Of a stretch of 64,000 nucleotides of DNA, positions 36,200-50,200 are shown one piece after another. Every line of letters begins with the position of its first letter. Positions within the stretch are counted from its first letter, which is position 1. The translations under genes and the position numbers were made by a program. The notes under the pieces are model-generated. The model saw nothing but the letters and a program-made list of their open reading frames with translations, did not search any database and was not told the DNA's origin. The stretch is from Aptenodytes patagonicus (Eukaryota; Chordata; Aves; Sphenisciformes; Spheniscidae), in contig NC_134970.1 in NCBI RefSeq assembly GCF_965638725.1, forward strand, positions 4,345,001 through 4,409,000, given 5' to 3'.

Positions 36200-39100
36200 G
36201 CTCCTCCACTCTCTCCTGCCAAGGATGGGAGCAGAACCCCCCCGCTGGCTCCCCCCAGCCCTTCAGCAGAGCTGCGGGAACCTGCTGGGGAGAGAAATTT
36301 CCTCGGAGCACCAGATGGCACTCTCTGACTTCCAACCGAGCTGAGCCGAGCCGGGCTAACCCAGCTGGGTTGACACAGACACCCGTGGGTGTGTGCGGGG
36401 CCGCCCTGGCTCCCTGGGTCCAGGCTGCGGGGGTCCAGGCTGCGGGGAGCAGGGGACAGCGGGGACAGGAGGGCGGGGTGCGTCGAGGGACCATCTCTGC
36501 ACGGGCCAAAGAGGTTTTCCGTCAACCTACAGGTCTGGTCACCCCACGCAGCGTGGGTGTCGCAGGAGCGGGCAGGCTCGCCTCCTGCAAACCCCTGGCA
36601 AAACCAAGACTCCAACCCCTGCCCCGAGGCTGCTGGAGCGCGGGTGGCCGTGGGTTGCGCAGTCCGGCCCTGAGCCCCGGCCACGGTGCCGGCAGCGTGG
36701 GCACGCTGCCCACGGCTCAGTCCGGCTCGCCGCAGCGTTGCTTAACTGTCCGGAGGATGTGACTAAGGGAAAGTTGCTCTCTGCTCCCCTTGCTGCTCTG
36801 GAGCAGGGCCGCCCCGCTGCTCCCTGGCAGGAGGGAGCTGGTCCAGCTCGCCTGGCTCCGCAGCACCCAGTCGGGCAGGGTGTGACGGCTCTCCAGGGGT
36901 GCTGTGGTACCAGAGAGCAATTGCAACTGTGAAAAGGAACAGCAAACCCCCTGTTGTTCATCAGGTTTTATCCACAGAGTTTCCTCCTGGTTCCCTCTGG
37001 GGTTGCTGGGGGAGGCAGGGCTCCTTTCCCAGTCGGGCAGGGTGGGAAGATGCAGATGGTGGCAGTGCCAAGCGCCCGGGGGGCCGAGGGCAGAGCTGCG
37101 ATGCCCCAGCTCCCCGCAGAGCACAGCCGCCGTGCCAAGACCACGGGTGTCTGCACGCCGAGTTTATCACGGCTATGCTCTCTCTGGGCTCTGGATGAAG
37201 AGAGAATATGAGGCTTCAGGCAAAGCGCTTCTCACGTGCTCCAGATTTATCAAATTGATTAAAAAAACCCCACAACAGATCCAGGCCTTGTTCCTATAAT
37301 AGCTATTGGAGCATGTTGGACGTTAATCAAACCGTCTGTTTGCCGCGTCCAGAGAAGCCAGCATAAGCCAGCTTGTGTTTTTCAGGCATTGGAAGAGTTG
37401 TCAAGCTATAATCTGTTTAGGACAAAATAACTTATAAATACACCTTCTGATAGTCTGTTGTATAAACATGGGAAGAGAGGGGGGTTTCTGTGACTGCAGG
37501 TACCTGTCAGAGGGCTGATAAATGTGTGTGGGCTGAGCATCATCATATGGGCTCCCCGCAAGAGGGGAGGGAAGGGTCTCCCAGACCTTCCTCCTTTTCA
37601 CCTTTGTCCCCAGCACAGAATTGTTCTGTCCAGACCATTCCCTCCAACTTTGCCCCCTGGATTTGAAATATTTCAAATAACAGAGCTCCCACCCCTTCCC
37701 TCTGGGAGGCACACCATGGTCTCCCGGGTATTTTTCCTAATCAGGTGAGAAAGCTAACCCATCACGTCCTGGGTGTGAGTCCTGAAGCACGGGGCTCCTG
37801 CGAGCACCCTGAGAAGACTCTCAGATCCTTGGCATGTCAGCACAGAGAGCGCTCAAGCGTGGCAGCAGACCTCTCTGCAGGCAAGAAGCTTGGGACAACC
37901 TGCTTATAAGGTCCTGCAGATCTGTGATGACGTGACCAAGCAGTCAGCGTCTGGGGTCGATTCCTGGCTGTGAGGACACGTTGAGAGTGCTATTCCAATT
38001 TCCTGTAGTACTCGGGGTGTCTGTCTCGCTGACGTATTTCATTCTCTAACCGAGGTTTTCTGAAGACAGAGCAGGAGAAACCATTAGCTGCTTTGGGAGA
38101 AGCTGGGCACAGCTGGGAGCGAGCGGAGCAGGAACCCCTGGAAAAGGCTGAGGTCGGTCTAGAAGAGAAAAATGCCATCGGTGCACTGACATGGGACATC
38201 TCTCTTGGCGCCATGTGCCACCATGGTGCTCTGTGGCCACAGCTGTATTTCTGTCTCCTCCACTAAGCCATTGTGGGACCATGGGCAAGGCGCTTGGGCC
38301 AATATGCTTAAAATTGCATAGTGTCAGGTCAATATATTTTAGAAAAGCTGGTGGCTTCTGCAGGAAAACCAGCATGTTTTAGTGAGGTTATTTATTAAAT
38401 GAGCCCAGTTTTAAGTCTCCCCTTTGAGAAGGCTGGCTCTGCACTCCCTGCCTCAGTTTCCCCTTTCATACAAGAGACCGCGTACCAACTCCTTCCCTCC
38501 AAAGCACCACATGGATCAGTGGCATATTTCTAAATGCCTCTGAAATCTGGGCTGACAAGGGCTCCGGGCAGGACCGGACAACTGGCTACGGAAACCCTCC
38601 GTCCCCGTGCGGAGGAAACACGGGGAGTTTCCAAGCCTGGCTCTGCAAAGGCAGATCCGCGCGCTGGTTATCACTCCTCCTTGGTGTGAGCTGAGGGTGT
38701 GTGAGCTGAACGCCAGCACATTCCTCCCGAAGGCAGGGACAGCCCAGAAGAGAGGAAAAAGCAACTTCCTCCGCTCCATGCACAGGAAGAGCACGTCTGG
38801 GAGGTGGGAAGGGGGGTGCTGGGGGGCTGCCTGCCCTCGCTGCCCACCGGGCACGTGTGCGTTGGGGTCACTTTGCAGCATCCCATCTTCTCCCTCGTGC
38901 AAAGACCAGATGTGTTGTCTTGCCTTGAGTAGCTGCAAGGGGGGGGTTGGGAAACTCCAAAATACCACTGGAAAATGGAGCGTGGAGGCGGTTTCTTTGT
39001 CTCACGCCGCGCAGGCCAGGAGTATTACCGGGTTGTTTGCTTGGTTAATTTTGTTTTTCTTCTGTGCTCAGCTTTCTCTGCAGCCGCCTCGCTCTGCAGT

Positions 39101-39510
39101 GTGGGGGCAGGCGCAGACTTTGAGCATTTAGGAAAGCACCCAGAGTTTAACAGGGATGCTTCTCTGTCTGAACCCATCTGCCAAGAGCTCCAGGGCACGG
39201 GTCTGATCCTGAAAGCGTGCACAGTAGCTCCTTTCAGCCTCTGAGGGGGTGTCTGCAGACAGGCACCGATTCATAAGCATGGTCTTCACAGGCAGATGAA
39301 GGCAGGGGCATGCCTGGCGCGACTCCCGGCGCCGCAGTCAGAGGGGAGTTGCTGGTGTCCGTCTTCTCTGAAGCAATAAGTGGGGCTGGAGGCTGGAGGA
39401 GTGCAAGCAGCCGGGCACCGGTGGGGTGTTGGAGCAGCCTTGCTTCATGCTAATGGTTGCAACATGCCGGCACGGGCGCAGCTCTTGTAGCGAGAGATGC
39501 TGGAGGTGCT

Positions 39511-39555
39511 CAGAGCCCTGTGCCCCAGAGCCCTGCGCCCCAGAGCCCTGCGCTG
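39511..39555 (+). repeat. Three tandem copies of a 15-base unit
   Basis: CAGAGCCCTGYGCCC occurs three times in a row; the third copy is diverged at its end. It lies outside any recognised gene. Confidence 0.85.
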
Positions 39556-41172
39556 CTCAGCGGCTGCAGGTAACGGAAGGGAAGAGCCTGTTTTGGGGCA
39601 CGGGGCAGCGCCGGGAGCCCTGTCAGGCGGTGGGAGCGGGCAGCAGGGCTGGTGGGAGGCTGTGCCGCTCTGCCTCGGCCGCTTCAGTCCCTGAGGTACA
39701 TCCTTTTCCCTCCCTGGATCCAGCTCCTGGAAGAGGTGGGGAGCAGCCCCCAATGGACCACCCCGCATCGGCAGCCCTCCCGGAGAAGGGATCGACACTT
39801 CCTCTTTGCTCCCCACCCCGGTACCAGCCAGGCTTAGGCCTGTCCCAAAGAGCTCCGCAGCTCCAGCTTTTTCCTCTTCTTTCCCTTATGCTTCTTTTTT
39901 AATGAACGTACCATGTTTCCCTTTTTGCTTTCTCTCTGTTCCTTGGGAAGGACCCATGAGTCTCACCCCACTGGCTGGCATGGCCTGGCTTTGGTTTGAA
40001 TTATTTATATTTTTTTTTTTTAGATTAAGCATTTAGTGTGAATAAATTGTTCTCACTTCTCCCTCTGATTATTCACTTCCCCTTATTAAACAGTTCTGTG
40101 TTGAATTACTTTTTCTCCTTTCCCAACCCTTCCACCCTCCAGCTTTTTCATGTTTCCCACATTAGTTATTCTCTGTGGCTTTTAAGGTTTTTATTTATTA
40201 ATTTCGGGGTAAGAAGAGACAGGTCTCTGCCTCTGCTCCCCACCCACTGCAAAAAGAGTGGTGAGATTGCCTTGTCTGGTTCGGCCAGTGGTGGTCTCCA
40301 TCCCCTGGGGCTGAAAAGCAAAGCTAACCTCTTATGGAGGTATCAGAGAGGGGTCGGGGGGGAGGTCCTGTCCCCGTGGGGTGCAGAAGTGCCCCCCTGC
40401 CCCTTCATTTTCCCTTGGGTGCATGGGAGGAGGTGTCCCATCCCCGCATCCTCGCCTCGTCCCATCCCCTGCCTCCGCCCCGAGCCGCTCGGCAGTGCCG
40501 GGCGCTTGAACCACTGACCTCAGCAGGAGTTCCCAGCCCCGAGCGGCTCATTCACAGCGGGGCCGGAGGAGCTGCTGGCAGCCCGGCTCCTGCTAATCTG
40601 GGAATTGTATGCCAGGAAGCACACACCCAGCCGACCTGCCCGAGACAAAGCCTGCCTTCTACGCACCAGCTCTCCCCAGGCGTTCCTCTGCGTGGCTCGG
40701 GGCTATTCCTGAGCGGTCCCCGGCGCATGAGGCCTCGCTGGTTCCCTCCCCGGACTTTCCCGAGGGTCGGGCACCTGCTTTGGCTGCAGTGCCAGAGCTT
40801 GGTTCTCCCGCGATAGGACGGGGCTCCTGGCCTGGTACGGCGTGTGATGCTCTCACAGCCATCTCATGCTCCCGCCAGTCTCTGGGGCGCATCATAAAAT
40901 GGGGCTGTAGCATCTAAACTCTGCTGGCTAACCTGAAAGCATGGCTGTGAAAGAGAGAACTCCCTCCCCGATCATCTCTGGGGTGTTTACTCTGGACCCT
41001 ATCAATGGCAAATTAACCACAGCCATCATTGTTTTCTTGCTAGATTGGTTTAGCAGATCTGTCCTGGCAATAGAACCTTCCCATGTTGCCTTCCTGGGTA
41101 CCAAAACTCTCTGTCCTTGACACATCCTTAGAAGCCTTGAGCTCCAAATAGACTTGACTTCTGTGTAAAACC

Positions 41173-41222
41173 ACCTGAGATTTCCCAAAGAAAAGTGCTA
41201 TATAAAATGCAGGTATTATTAG
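41173..41222 (+). mobile_element. CORE-SINE/MIR 3' tail
   Basis: Contains 'GTGCTATATAAAATGCAGGT' followed by ATTATTA, a typical 3' end of MIR/AmnSINE-like elements. A 'CTGAGATTTCCCAAAGAAAA' lead-in fits the consensus 'GAGATCCTTGGATGAAA'. The 5' part could not be traced. Confidence 0.55.
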
Positions 41223-42035
41223 CAATCTCCCTCTGCCAGGTCATATGTCAAACACCAGCACAAGGAGGTGTTAGGAGGAAGGGTTTGCCTTGGCTGAGTC
41301 ATTTCATAGCAGCTTGTTTCAGGGTTACGTGCACCTCTTTGGGAAGCAGCTGGTATCATCTGCTAAATTAGGTCTGGCAGAGGCAGCAAGTCATTTCCAC
41401 AGCATCCGAGCAGCCCTGGTCGATGCGGTCCTTGTCCCTGTGCTGTTCCCACTGCGTAGGTGGGAAGTGGAGACGCCTATGCTGAGCTGTCCTTGGCGAT
41501 GTTCGGGGCAGGCTGGTGGAAATGAGCTCGGTGAGTTATTCTGCTCTACCCTTTGCGGGCAGAGTCGGGCCCGTTGCCTTGACGAGAAGCTGCACGTTCA
41601 CGTGATGCTCCCACATCCTGCTCGATGTATTTTAAGAAGGTTGTTTACAAACACTGATGTGGTGCTAGAGCAAGCGAGGCTGCTCACAAACCGTGTGAGA
41701 TAGAAAAGCCTCTGCAAACCTCGTTGTCTTCCCGTGCGCTGATAGATGATGATCCAGTGCTGGAGTGCTCTAACTGCTGCGGCTGTTCCAGCTGCGGAGG
41801 TGGACGGGCCGGTGGGACCGCTCTGGCACTGGGAGGCTCAATTCAATTATTCCCTGCATCGTCCCGCGCTTCGGTGCAACCTTGTCCTGAGATGCGTGGT
41901 CTTGCTCTGCTTATCCTGCATCTTCAGTAGCACCACGAAGCCCCAGTCGTGGACTCCTTCGTGCAAGATGCTGCACCAAGATGGAGTAAAATAGATGGCT
42001 GGTGCCTGAAATAATCTTCAGTCTGAGATTTCCAG

Positions 42036-42077
42036 GTCTCACAAAGCTGTTGTAAAGTTGCATTACAAATGTGAGAC
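42036..42077. repeat. Short inverted repeat
   Basis: GTCTCACA (42036-42043) and TGTGAGAC (42070-42077) are exact reverse complements with a 26-base loop. The stem is too short to propose an RNA gene. Confidence 0.5.
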
Positions 42078-43464
42078 ACTCAGATATTACAATGATATGA
42101 GCCAACATAATAGAATATTTTAAATGAAATATTCATCTGGATCCTCAGCCTGTGAAAGGGATAGAGCTCTGCTGGCTTCTGTGGACTCACACTAATTTAT
42201 TTTTTATTGCAACCCATTTGTATTATGTTGGCGGCTGGGAGGTTCTAGGAGATCGCCTCCAGCCTAAGATCACATTATTTCAGGTGCTCTAAAATCACAG
42301 AACAGCTCGACAATCTGTGCCCCAAATTTGAAACCGCTAAGGATGTAGCCTGGTATTTTTTAAAAAACAAACCTGTTCTCTAACACACACAGCACTTCCT
42401 CCGCGCAGGGCGTCTGCACAGGCACGGACCCTTCCCCGGCAATTCAGGCGGGCCTCAAAAGTCTCTCTCTGCTGATGGTATCGCGCTGGCTGAGAAAGAG
42501 ATTGTCACTTAATGAACAAAGAGTGCTTACAGCCCCGGACCAGGCGGGAGAAATATTTGCCAAACAAAGACTCTATTTTCAAGGAAATCCTCCGACTTCT
42601 GCATCAAATGAGAGAAATGATTCGAGCTCTGGAGGCAAGCGGCTGAGACAGCCGTGGGTAGGAAATTCTCATGTCATGGGCTGAGCGCTTCTCCTGCCTC
42701 GTCCACAATGGGAGCAAGGGCTACTTTTACAAGCAGATCTAATTCCTGCTTTACATTCAGGAATGATTCAAATCCCTTTGCGGATGTAGGCTACAGATAC
42801 ACCTATTTTCTGTTTGCACCCATCCATAGCCCTCCCAGAGGGATGCCCTGGGCTCGTGCAATGGGGCGAAGCAGCAGAGACCCGAGGAAACCCCGGCACG
42901 CTGCCGGCAGAGCCCCAGAGACGCTCCCAGCCAGGAAAAGGAACAACAACTGATGGCCCGACCTCACCGGAGAAATCCAACGCAGCATTTCCAGCAAGCG
43001 TGTCCTGCACAGGGCCGGGGCCAGCCACTGCGAAGCGGCTGCGTGCTGCTCACACCTCCCGCCCAGCAGCGTCGGGGCATTTTGCTTGCCAGAGCCGTGA
43101 TTTTGATCGAAAGAAACGTTAGTCATTGGAGACTCGAGCCTTTGGTGTTAAAATTAAATGCTAGATGTTAAGCTGGCATCCATGATAAAGAAAACTCCGC
43201 TTTACCAGCACGAACAGGCTTTGTGTCCCAATTTAGAAGTCCAACGAGGCAATCGCATCCTGCCTCTGTGCGGGCTGTTCATTAGCTGCACTGAACCAGC
43301 ATTGCTCCTGGGACAGCCCGGACGCGTTTTCAAGCCATCAGCTGCCCGGTTACAGCTGCCTTTCCACAGCCCGAGCCGAGATGCTGATGCCTTCAGAAAT
43401 CGTCGCCCAGCTGCTGTTCTGAATCAGGCAGGAAGGAGCTGCGTCTGCCGCAGCATATAAAAGA

Positions 43465-43508
43465 GCTTTTGGGTCGGTTGGTGGTATATAAAATGCAATA
43501 TAATGTTA
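43465..43508 (+). mobile_element. Possible CORE-SINE/MIR 3' tail
   Basis: 'GGTATATAAAATGCAATATA' after a TTTTGGGTCGGTTGG stretch is similar to the tail at 41.2 kb. The match is short. Confidence 0.35.
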
Positions 43509-43775
43509 CCTATAATTCTTAAAGCCAGCTCCGGTCCTTCAAATAAAATACCTCTATAGTTCCTTTTCTCTTTTCTTTAACAGCTATAAACTCTGCCCAA
43601 CTATTCCTCTTCCCTCTCAGCTTGTGACTGTCTTGGTTTATGGCATCGTCACAACCTCCTGATTGATTTACATGTGAAGTCGCTCCCACCCTCTCCAGTC
43701 CCTTATCCCATGGCTCCGTGGCTGCTGGGTGACTCAGCAGCGTGGAGCACAAGCGTGACTAACTCTTCCCTCTAC

Positions 43776-43810
43776 AACAAACAGGGATTTTGGGAACAAA
43801 CAGGGATTTT
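43776..43810 (+). repeat. Direct duplication of 16 bases
   Basis: AACAAACAGGGATTTT occurs at 43776-43791 and again at 43795-43810, three bases apart, with no mismatch. It is probably a slippage duplication. Confidence 0.85.
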
Positions 43811-46800
43811 GAGTCTTTGTTCAATGCATTCCTCTGTGCTGGTGGAAGCTGCCTAACAAACCGCCCTGGCACAGCAGCGTGACTCATCCCAAGGAGGTGT
43901 GCGCTGATCTCCGGGACGCGAGGATGTCCGGGTGCTCCAGCGCTGCTTCTGCACGTATCCTGCTGCGGGAGCTCGGGCTGGACCGATGCACGCAGCCGTG
44001 CCAGGCTAGACCCAGGCAGAACAGCCAGCTTTCTCTTGGCCTCGCTGAGCCCGGCTCTCCCTTGATCACACCCAGCAAGTGTTATTCTCAGAACTGGATG
44101 TGGCCAGTCCCTTGAAATCAGATCTCGGGCTGGTTATTATCCATCCTCCCGGTGCTGTTTGGGCTGTTTCCTGCCCAGCAGCTTTTGGACCCGCTGCGGG
44201 GTGTTCACCACAAAGCTGATTGCTGCTGGGGTTCGCATCCAGCCTCTCTTCACCCGCCAGCACGGTGAGATGGGTTTGTATGTCCCCTCAGGTGGGACAT
44301 CCATCCCTGTGAGCATGGAAACATGTCTGATGAGGCACCGTTACCACACACCCCATCTTTCCTTTCTCTCTTTGCCGAGGAAATTTTAAGTGGGAAGAAG
44401 CCGAGAGCCCAATTCTTTGGTCCAGCAACACCCAAGTGTGTGGGGGGAGGTGAGCCCACCCCGGCCCTTTAATTGCAGCAGTGGGTGGGGAGCCTTTAAA
44501 AGGGAGGGAGCCAGGGGTGTATTTCCCATGGAGCAGGAGGGGTGGGTGAGAGAATTTCCTCCTGGCAGCCTGGGCTGATGCAGCTCTGGGGCCGCTGGGG
44601 TCTGTGGTGCCTGACCACGGTGGGTCCTGCACCGTGAGTACTCACACTGGGGGTGTCTTTGGTAAGCAGCTGGTACATTTGGGATTTGCTGTATTGGGGC
44701 ATATGCAAGAGGGATGTGAGCCTGGAAAGCTGCTCCCCCTGCGCTGGGCTTGCTCCCCTACCCTGTGCGGGGCTTGTCTGAGAGCAGAGGGAGAGAGGGA
44801 GCACAGAGCTCCCCTGGGATGAAAGCAAAAATGTGGTTTGCAGCCTGGGCTGGTAACTTGTGTGCTGGCTGCCTCTGAGGGTGTCCCTGTACACCCAGCC
44901 CTGGCAGCCGGTCCCGTCCCGTGCTTCTGCTGCCCCGGGCTGTGTTTAGCTCTGTCCCTATGCAGCCGCCCTGGTCAGGGCACAGGCACAGCCCTGCTCC
45001 CCACGCTCACCTCCCCGCACAGTGCCCACGGCTGGGATCCCCACGCTGAAGGGTACTGAGCCCTATGTGGGACCTCGCTGTATTGAGCACCTGTGTCCAC
45101 GTGTTCCCCCCACGATGGGGGTGCTGGGAGCCCTGCTCTGACCCCAGTGGGGAGCCCACCAGCAGCACAGGAGACCCCACTTGCAGAGCCAGCCCTTGCT
45201 GTGCTGCATGCACAGAAACTCTCCCAGCATCCTGCGCTGTAGCCGGTCCCCGATTTGAGGTGACAGCAGGCTGCGCCGCGTGCCCGGGGCACTCCTCACT
45301 CGTAGTGCTGGGATGAGGGTACAGCACAGCGTGGGGTCCCCCTCCCGCAGGGCACACAGCTGCCTGCGCTGCAGCATCGCCCAGCTCTCCCCGAGCGTCT
45401 CCTTTGATCTCGGAGCTGTAACACCCGTGCAGCAGCCTGGCTGCGCTCGCAGCGTGTTTCCTTTCATTGTCACATTAAGGGAGCCCATAAAACCAACTGC
45501 AAGCACGGGCTGTGGCGGCCGGGCTCCTACAGGCAGGGCTGCCTGTATGCTCCTGTTCTCAGCATGCCCTCGCCGGAGGGGAGCAGCGTCTGCTTGTCAC
45601 CCCCCCCGTCCCCCCCCATCCCTCGGGGATGCGACCGGTGTGACGGAAGTGGTGGCCTGGCCCAGACGGGGAGGCAGCTGGTCCTGGCCCTGAGCCACAT
45701 GGTAACCCAGCCTGTCATTCAGCAGGAAAGCATGTGGTTATCTCAGCAAAGACTGTAATTAGGCTGATTGGCACTAACTTGTCTCAAAAAGCCAGGGAGG
45801 AGGGAAGAACCTCAGATCAGCCATTTTATATGAAACTTTACAGGGAGAAATGGAGGCCAGGGCAGGACAGGTCTGTAGTGGGAAGCCAGCTCCTCTGCGC
45901 TCTGTCCCTTCTCCTTTCCGTGATGTGCCCACAGGTCCCTTCACCCTTCAGACCAGACCCAACCCAAGAGGAGCTGGACTGGGTGCAGTAGTGCACCCTG
46001 TTTAAAACCAGCCTGGCGGAGCATCCCCGTCCCTAGCTCGGATGCGGCAGGATGGAGCTGGAGCCCGTCCTGCCGCCGGCAGCACGCAGAGGTGGGCAGC
46101 GTGCCCGTCCCGGGCTGTAGCTGGAGTGCATTTCCCATCCGCTCTCCGATAAGACGTGTTGTTCATTCATCGCTGCGCGTTGACCGCAAGCCAGGCAAGA
46201 GGGCCCGCATGGTCCACTTGGAGGCAGAGGAAATGCTGCTTGGCGTGGTCCGTCTCCAAAAGAGCTATTGAAAGAAGAGGCTGTGCCGCTGGCTTCTCCG
46301 TGCTGGAGTGCGGTTTGCAGCAGATCCCTCTGGATTTCTTCAGGGGCTGAGACGCACTGGTGTGATCCGATTCCAGCAGTGCTCAGGGTTGCTCTGGAGC
46401 TGCTGGCTGCTCTTGAAAATCTGCCCATCGATGGGGACTGCGCGAGGCAGTCTAGTCTGCGTCCCTGCCCTGATGGGCAGGAGCAAGGAGAGCTCGGGGA
46501 AATAACAGGAGGCTTTGCCCAGTGTGTGCCCTTGGAGATGAGCCAGCAAAGCCATTAGTGATGCTCTCACATGGGTATGACTGTAGTGGGCAACAAATCA
46601 GCTGATTCGGAGCAAAACGGTTGTGCAACTGTGGCGGAGTTTGCATGGTAGCTGCACGCAGGCAATGAGCAAAGTGCGGGGCAGCGGACGGCCAGCCGAG
46701 CCAGGGAGGGCTGTGCAATGCAAAATCTCTTGGGCAATGCACCAGAAGGGACGGGAAATGGGGAATGGGGCTCTTCCCTTGCCTGTTCTGTCCCTGCTGC

Positions 46801-47159
46801 TGGCTGCCATCCTGGCCCACGGTGAGGGTAGAGCCGGCAGCCCCAGCTCCACCCCACAATTAATGTGTTTGCTTATTAGGGAAGCTACGAGCCTGTGCAA
46901 ACACTTCCATTTGCTTTTAATAAAGTGAAGGTAGAAAGAAAAATCATGCCCATGAGGTGTGGCCAGTCCCAGCAGGCTGGGTCTGGGTCATGCCCAGTCC
47001 AGGCTCCCGAGGGCCGTCTGTGAAGGACCGAGAGTCCCTCCCTGCCCCTAGCACCCAGCCGATTGCCGTGTCAACCCGGCCGTGCCAGTGGCTGTCCCCA
47101 GCCCCGCTGCTCTCCAGACAACTACAGCGTTTGTCCCAAACTTGGCCCGGTGTCGCTAA

Positions 47160-47260
47160 CGGCAACTGCTAATTGTTCTCTTGTTCTGTACTATATTTAA
47201 TTCCCCACTATTATTTTTTCCCCTTTTAATCATAAAAAGCCTAAATTTCCCTCGGGGAAG
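47160..47260. other. AT-rich island in GC-rich surroundings
   Basis: A short block (GCTAATTGTTCTCTTGTTCT, then TATATTTAATTCCCCACTAT and so on) differs sharply from its GC-rich flanks. It carries TAATT homeodomain-like cores. Such blocks are often conserved non-coding elements, but that cannot be judged from one sequence. Confidence 0.3.
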
Positions 47261-50200
47261 GTTATTGGCTCAAGTGTGGAAATATACCTGCAACTTGCAC
47301 GGAGCTGAGCCACCGGGGCATTGGCTGTATTTTTAAATCCAAGTACAAAGTGTCTTCGATGCGACCGTCGCTTAACCCTTCTCGGGGAGGGAGGGAGGGT
47401 GGGTGGGAGTGGGGGGGTCCTTCCCCTCTTCTCGGCTCCCGCTGCTCACCCTGCCCAGGATGGGTGCAGGATGCACCCACCCACAGGCTTGGATGTGTGG
47501 ACGTGAGGGTGGGCAAGGAGCAAGTGTGGGACTGGAGGAATTGCTCTATTTTGCCCTATTTTCCTATGGCATCCTCCTCTCTGTCTTGCTGGGGTGAGAC
47601 CGGCGCGTGGGCATCCTCCCGTACACGGTGAGGGTCAGTCTGAGCAGGACCACATGTGCACCAGCATCTTCTCCTTCCCAGGCCATCTCCTGCCACCCCT
47701 GCGGGGACGGAGGTTCAGGTTCTCCGAGGTAACCCGGAGCCTCAATACCTTTGAGGATGTGGGCCAAAGTCATCCAGTCTGAGAGCTATTTTGGGGGAGC
47801 GTGGCTGCTCCCGTGAGACCGTTGGCACAGCCACAGCCGGAGACGGCCAGGCGGGAGCAGAGGCACAGATGGGACAGGCAGGAGGGAACTGGCCTTCGTC
47901 TCCGCCGGTTAATGAAGTAGCCCGAGGGGGTTTCAGCCCTGCCCTGGCAGACCTTGGGTCGCCTTTCAAATGGCTGCTGGGGGACAGGTTTGGGGTTTGG
48001 GTTTGCAGCTCAAGCAAAGCAGATTTGGGGTCTAACCTTGATCACTGGGGATGCACAATAGCATCTTCTGCACCAAAGGAACAATTTTTTTCGGTGGTAG
48101 CTACTCTGGGCTCTGAAATCCTCACCCAGAAGGAGAAACAAGGTTGAAACAACCCCTTTTTTTTTTGACAGCTGTAGCCTGGAGTCGGTCCTGGCCCAAC
48201 TCTGCTGTTCTCTGTGGGGCGGCTGGGACGGGAGGATGGCACAGCAGCATGAAAGGCACCATACAGACCCCAGACAGCCTTTGTGTTGCATCCGTGGGCA
48301 GCAGCAGGGTCAGGGCACAGCCGGAGCCTGCGAGACGAGGGGGCAAACTCGCCTCCTGGCTGAAGAATCCCCCTCTTATGCATATCTGTCAGCAGAGCCT
48401 TCCCACTCCTCTAGCACACAAGGGACCGAGTGTCTCCCTTCCTTCTCCTCAAACAAAGAAGGCTACAGTTATTTTTCACTTTCTTCTTCCAAGTGGCTTC
48501 ACCCTTGAGTTCCCGGCCTTGATTTTGGATGCCTGAGGAGACCCATGCAAAAGCCAGATGGGGACCTGGCAGAGTGCGGGGATGCTGCTCGGGTACCACT
48601 AACCCATCTGCCTCCCCAGCCAGCATCCCTGCTCGCCATCCTCTCCATCAGCGATGTATTTGCTCCCAAAGCATCTGGACAAACCTGAGCTCCAGCTGGG
48701 CTCCTGTCCAGCCCTGGGGGGGGGCTATGATCATAGCTGACCTGTTGGAGCGTCATGGCATGGTTGGGAAGCCAACACCATCCCACATCGGGGAGTGCTC
48801 GCTGCCAAGGGCCATCGTGAGAAGGGCGTGCAGGTAGAGGGGAGCTTTTGCCAAAGGAGCATCCTGTGGACAGGGCTGGGGGGCCAGAGGAGGGAGGTGG
48901 CCCTGCAGTTTGAGCAGTTGCCTGCAAAGGAGCAATTTCAACATGTGAAAGGAACGTGGCTCCGACCCCACCAGAGATGGAGGCTGTGCCTTAGGGGATG
49001 GAGATGACTGCTGCTGGACTGACTCACCGGCTGCCTCTCTGCAGCCGCTTCCTCTCCGGGAGGCAGAAACTCCCAGTTTTTATTTATCACGTGGCTTAAA
49101 GTAGGGGGTAAGGAAGGAAATGCTCTTATTTTTAACTCTTCTATCTCCCTGGGGCCTGGGGGAGTGAGCGCTGGCACAGCGAGGTGGTCGCTCTGCTGCA
49201 TGTGCCTATGAGCATCCCCACGGCCAGGGTTGCTCGCTCACCTGCAGCCTGTTCGCAGCTCCCCACAGTATTTTTGGGTCTGAGCCCATGCACAAAATGT
49301 CCCTGCGGGTTGGGAGCAGCCCAGAGACCCTGTGCAGAGTCAGGACATGCGGGGTGGGCAGCGTGATGGCTCAGTGTGGTCATAGCTATGTTGAGGGCAG
49401 CTGAGAGCGATTGGGCCACAGGAGAAATGCACTTTTTTTTCTCCTAGAAGCCACCTGTCTGTGCTGCTGACTGTGTGCTGGCAAACCTGGGTGGCAGATG
49501 CTGGGGGTCCCTATTTGTGCCCACCGCAGGGACAGAGCTGTCACAGCCAGGGAGCTGGAGCTGCGTGTTGCCCTCCCAGGGCTGGAGGATGGGGAGGGTT
49601 TCATCCATCCCAGCTCCATCCAGGGAGGATTTGGAGACCTGGAGACGTAGCATCACCATCCCCAGGAGGCAGGGTAGCCGGGGGTGCACCCCTGCAACAT
49701 TTTGGGTTCCCCATCCTCGACTGAGCTGAGCTGGGACGTTCAGCCCCGAGCACGGGCTGTGTCCACCACCCCGAGTGCTGGGATGGAGCTGCCTCCTGCC
49801 GTGGGATGGGAAGGAAACTTCAAAAGGCTTCGTCTTGCTGCTCCCCGTTCTCCTGGGTGGGAGAAACCAGGCCAGACGCCTGCTTGTTTAGTGCAATGGG
49901 TTTTTTCGCGTTTCCAAATGATTTTTATTGCTCAGCGCTCTGCAAACATGAGCCATCCCTGGGGGATGAGGGAGGACGGGTGCATGGGGAGCCCAGTTGG
50001 GCCAGGCCGGGAGAGGTGGTTGTCTGGCCCAGCCGTGCCCAGCAAGGCTGGTGGGACTGGTGTGGGCACCGGCATGGGCACGCTGTGGTGCCCCTCGGCT
50101 GAGATGCTGCTTGTGCCTTTGATCAAAGCAGCTGATCTGTGCACGAAGTTTTGGTCTTTGATTCCTTGGGGACTTTCTTTGAGCTCCTGTTGTGAAACCT

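Noticed and set aside
36534-36932. Possible further exon of the GGNBP1-like gene after acceptor CCTACAG, open to a stop at 36930.
   Set aside because: The phase would fit a splice from 36195, but the sequence is Arg/Pro/Gly-rich and looks like composition, and the acceptor is ordinary. Not claimed.
37950-37970. A GGTCGATTCCTGG string recalling a tRNA T-arm.
   Set aside because: No matching acceptor stem, D-arm or anticodon arm nearby.
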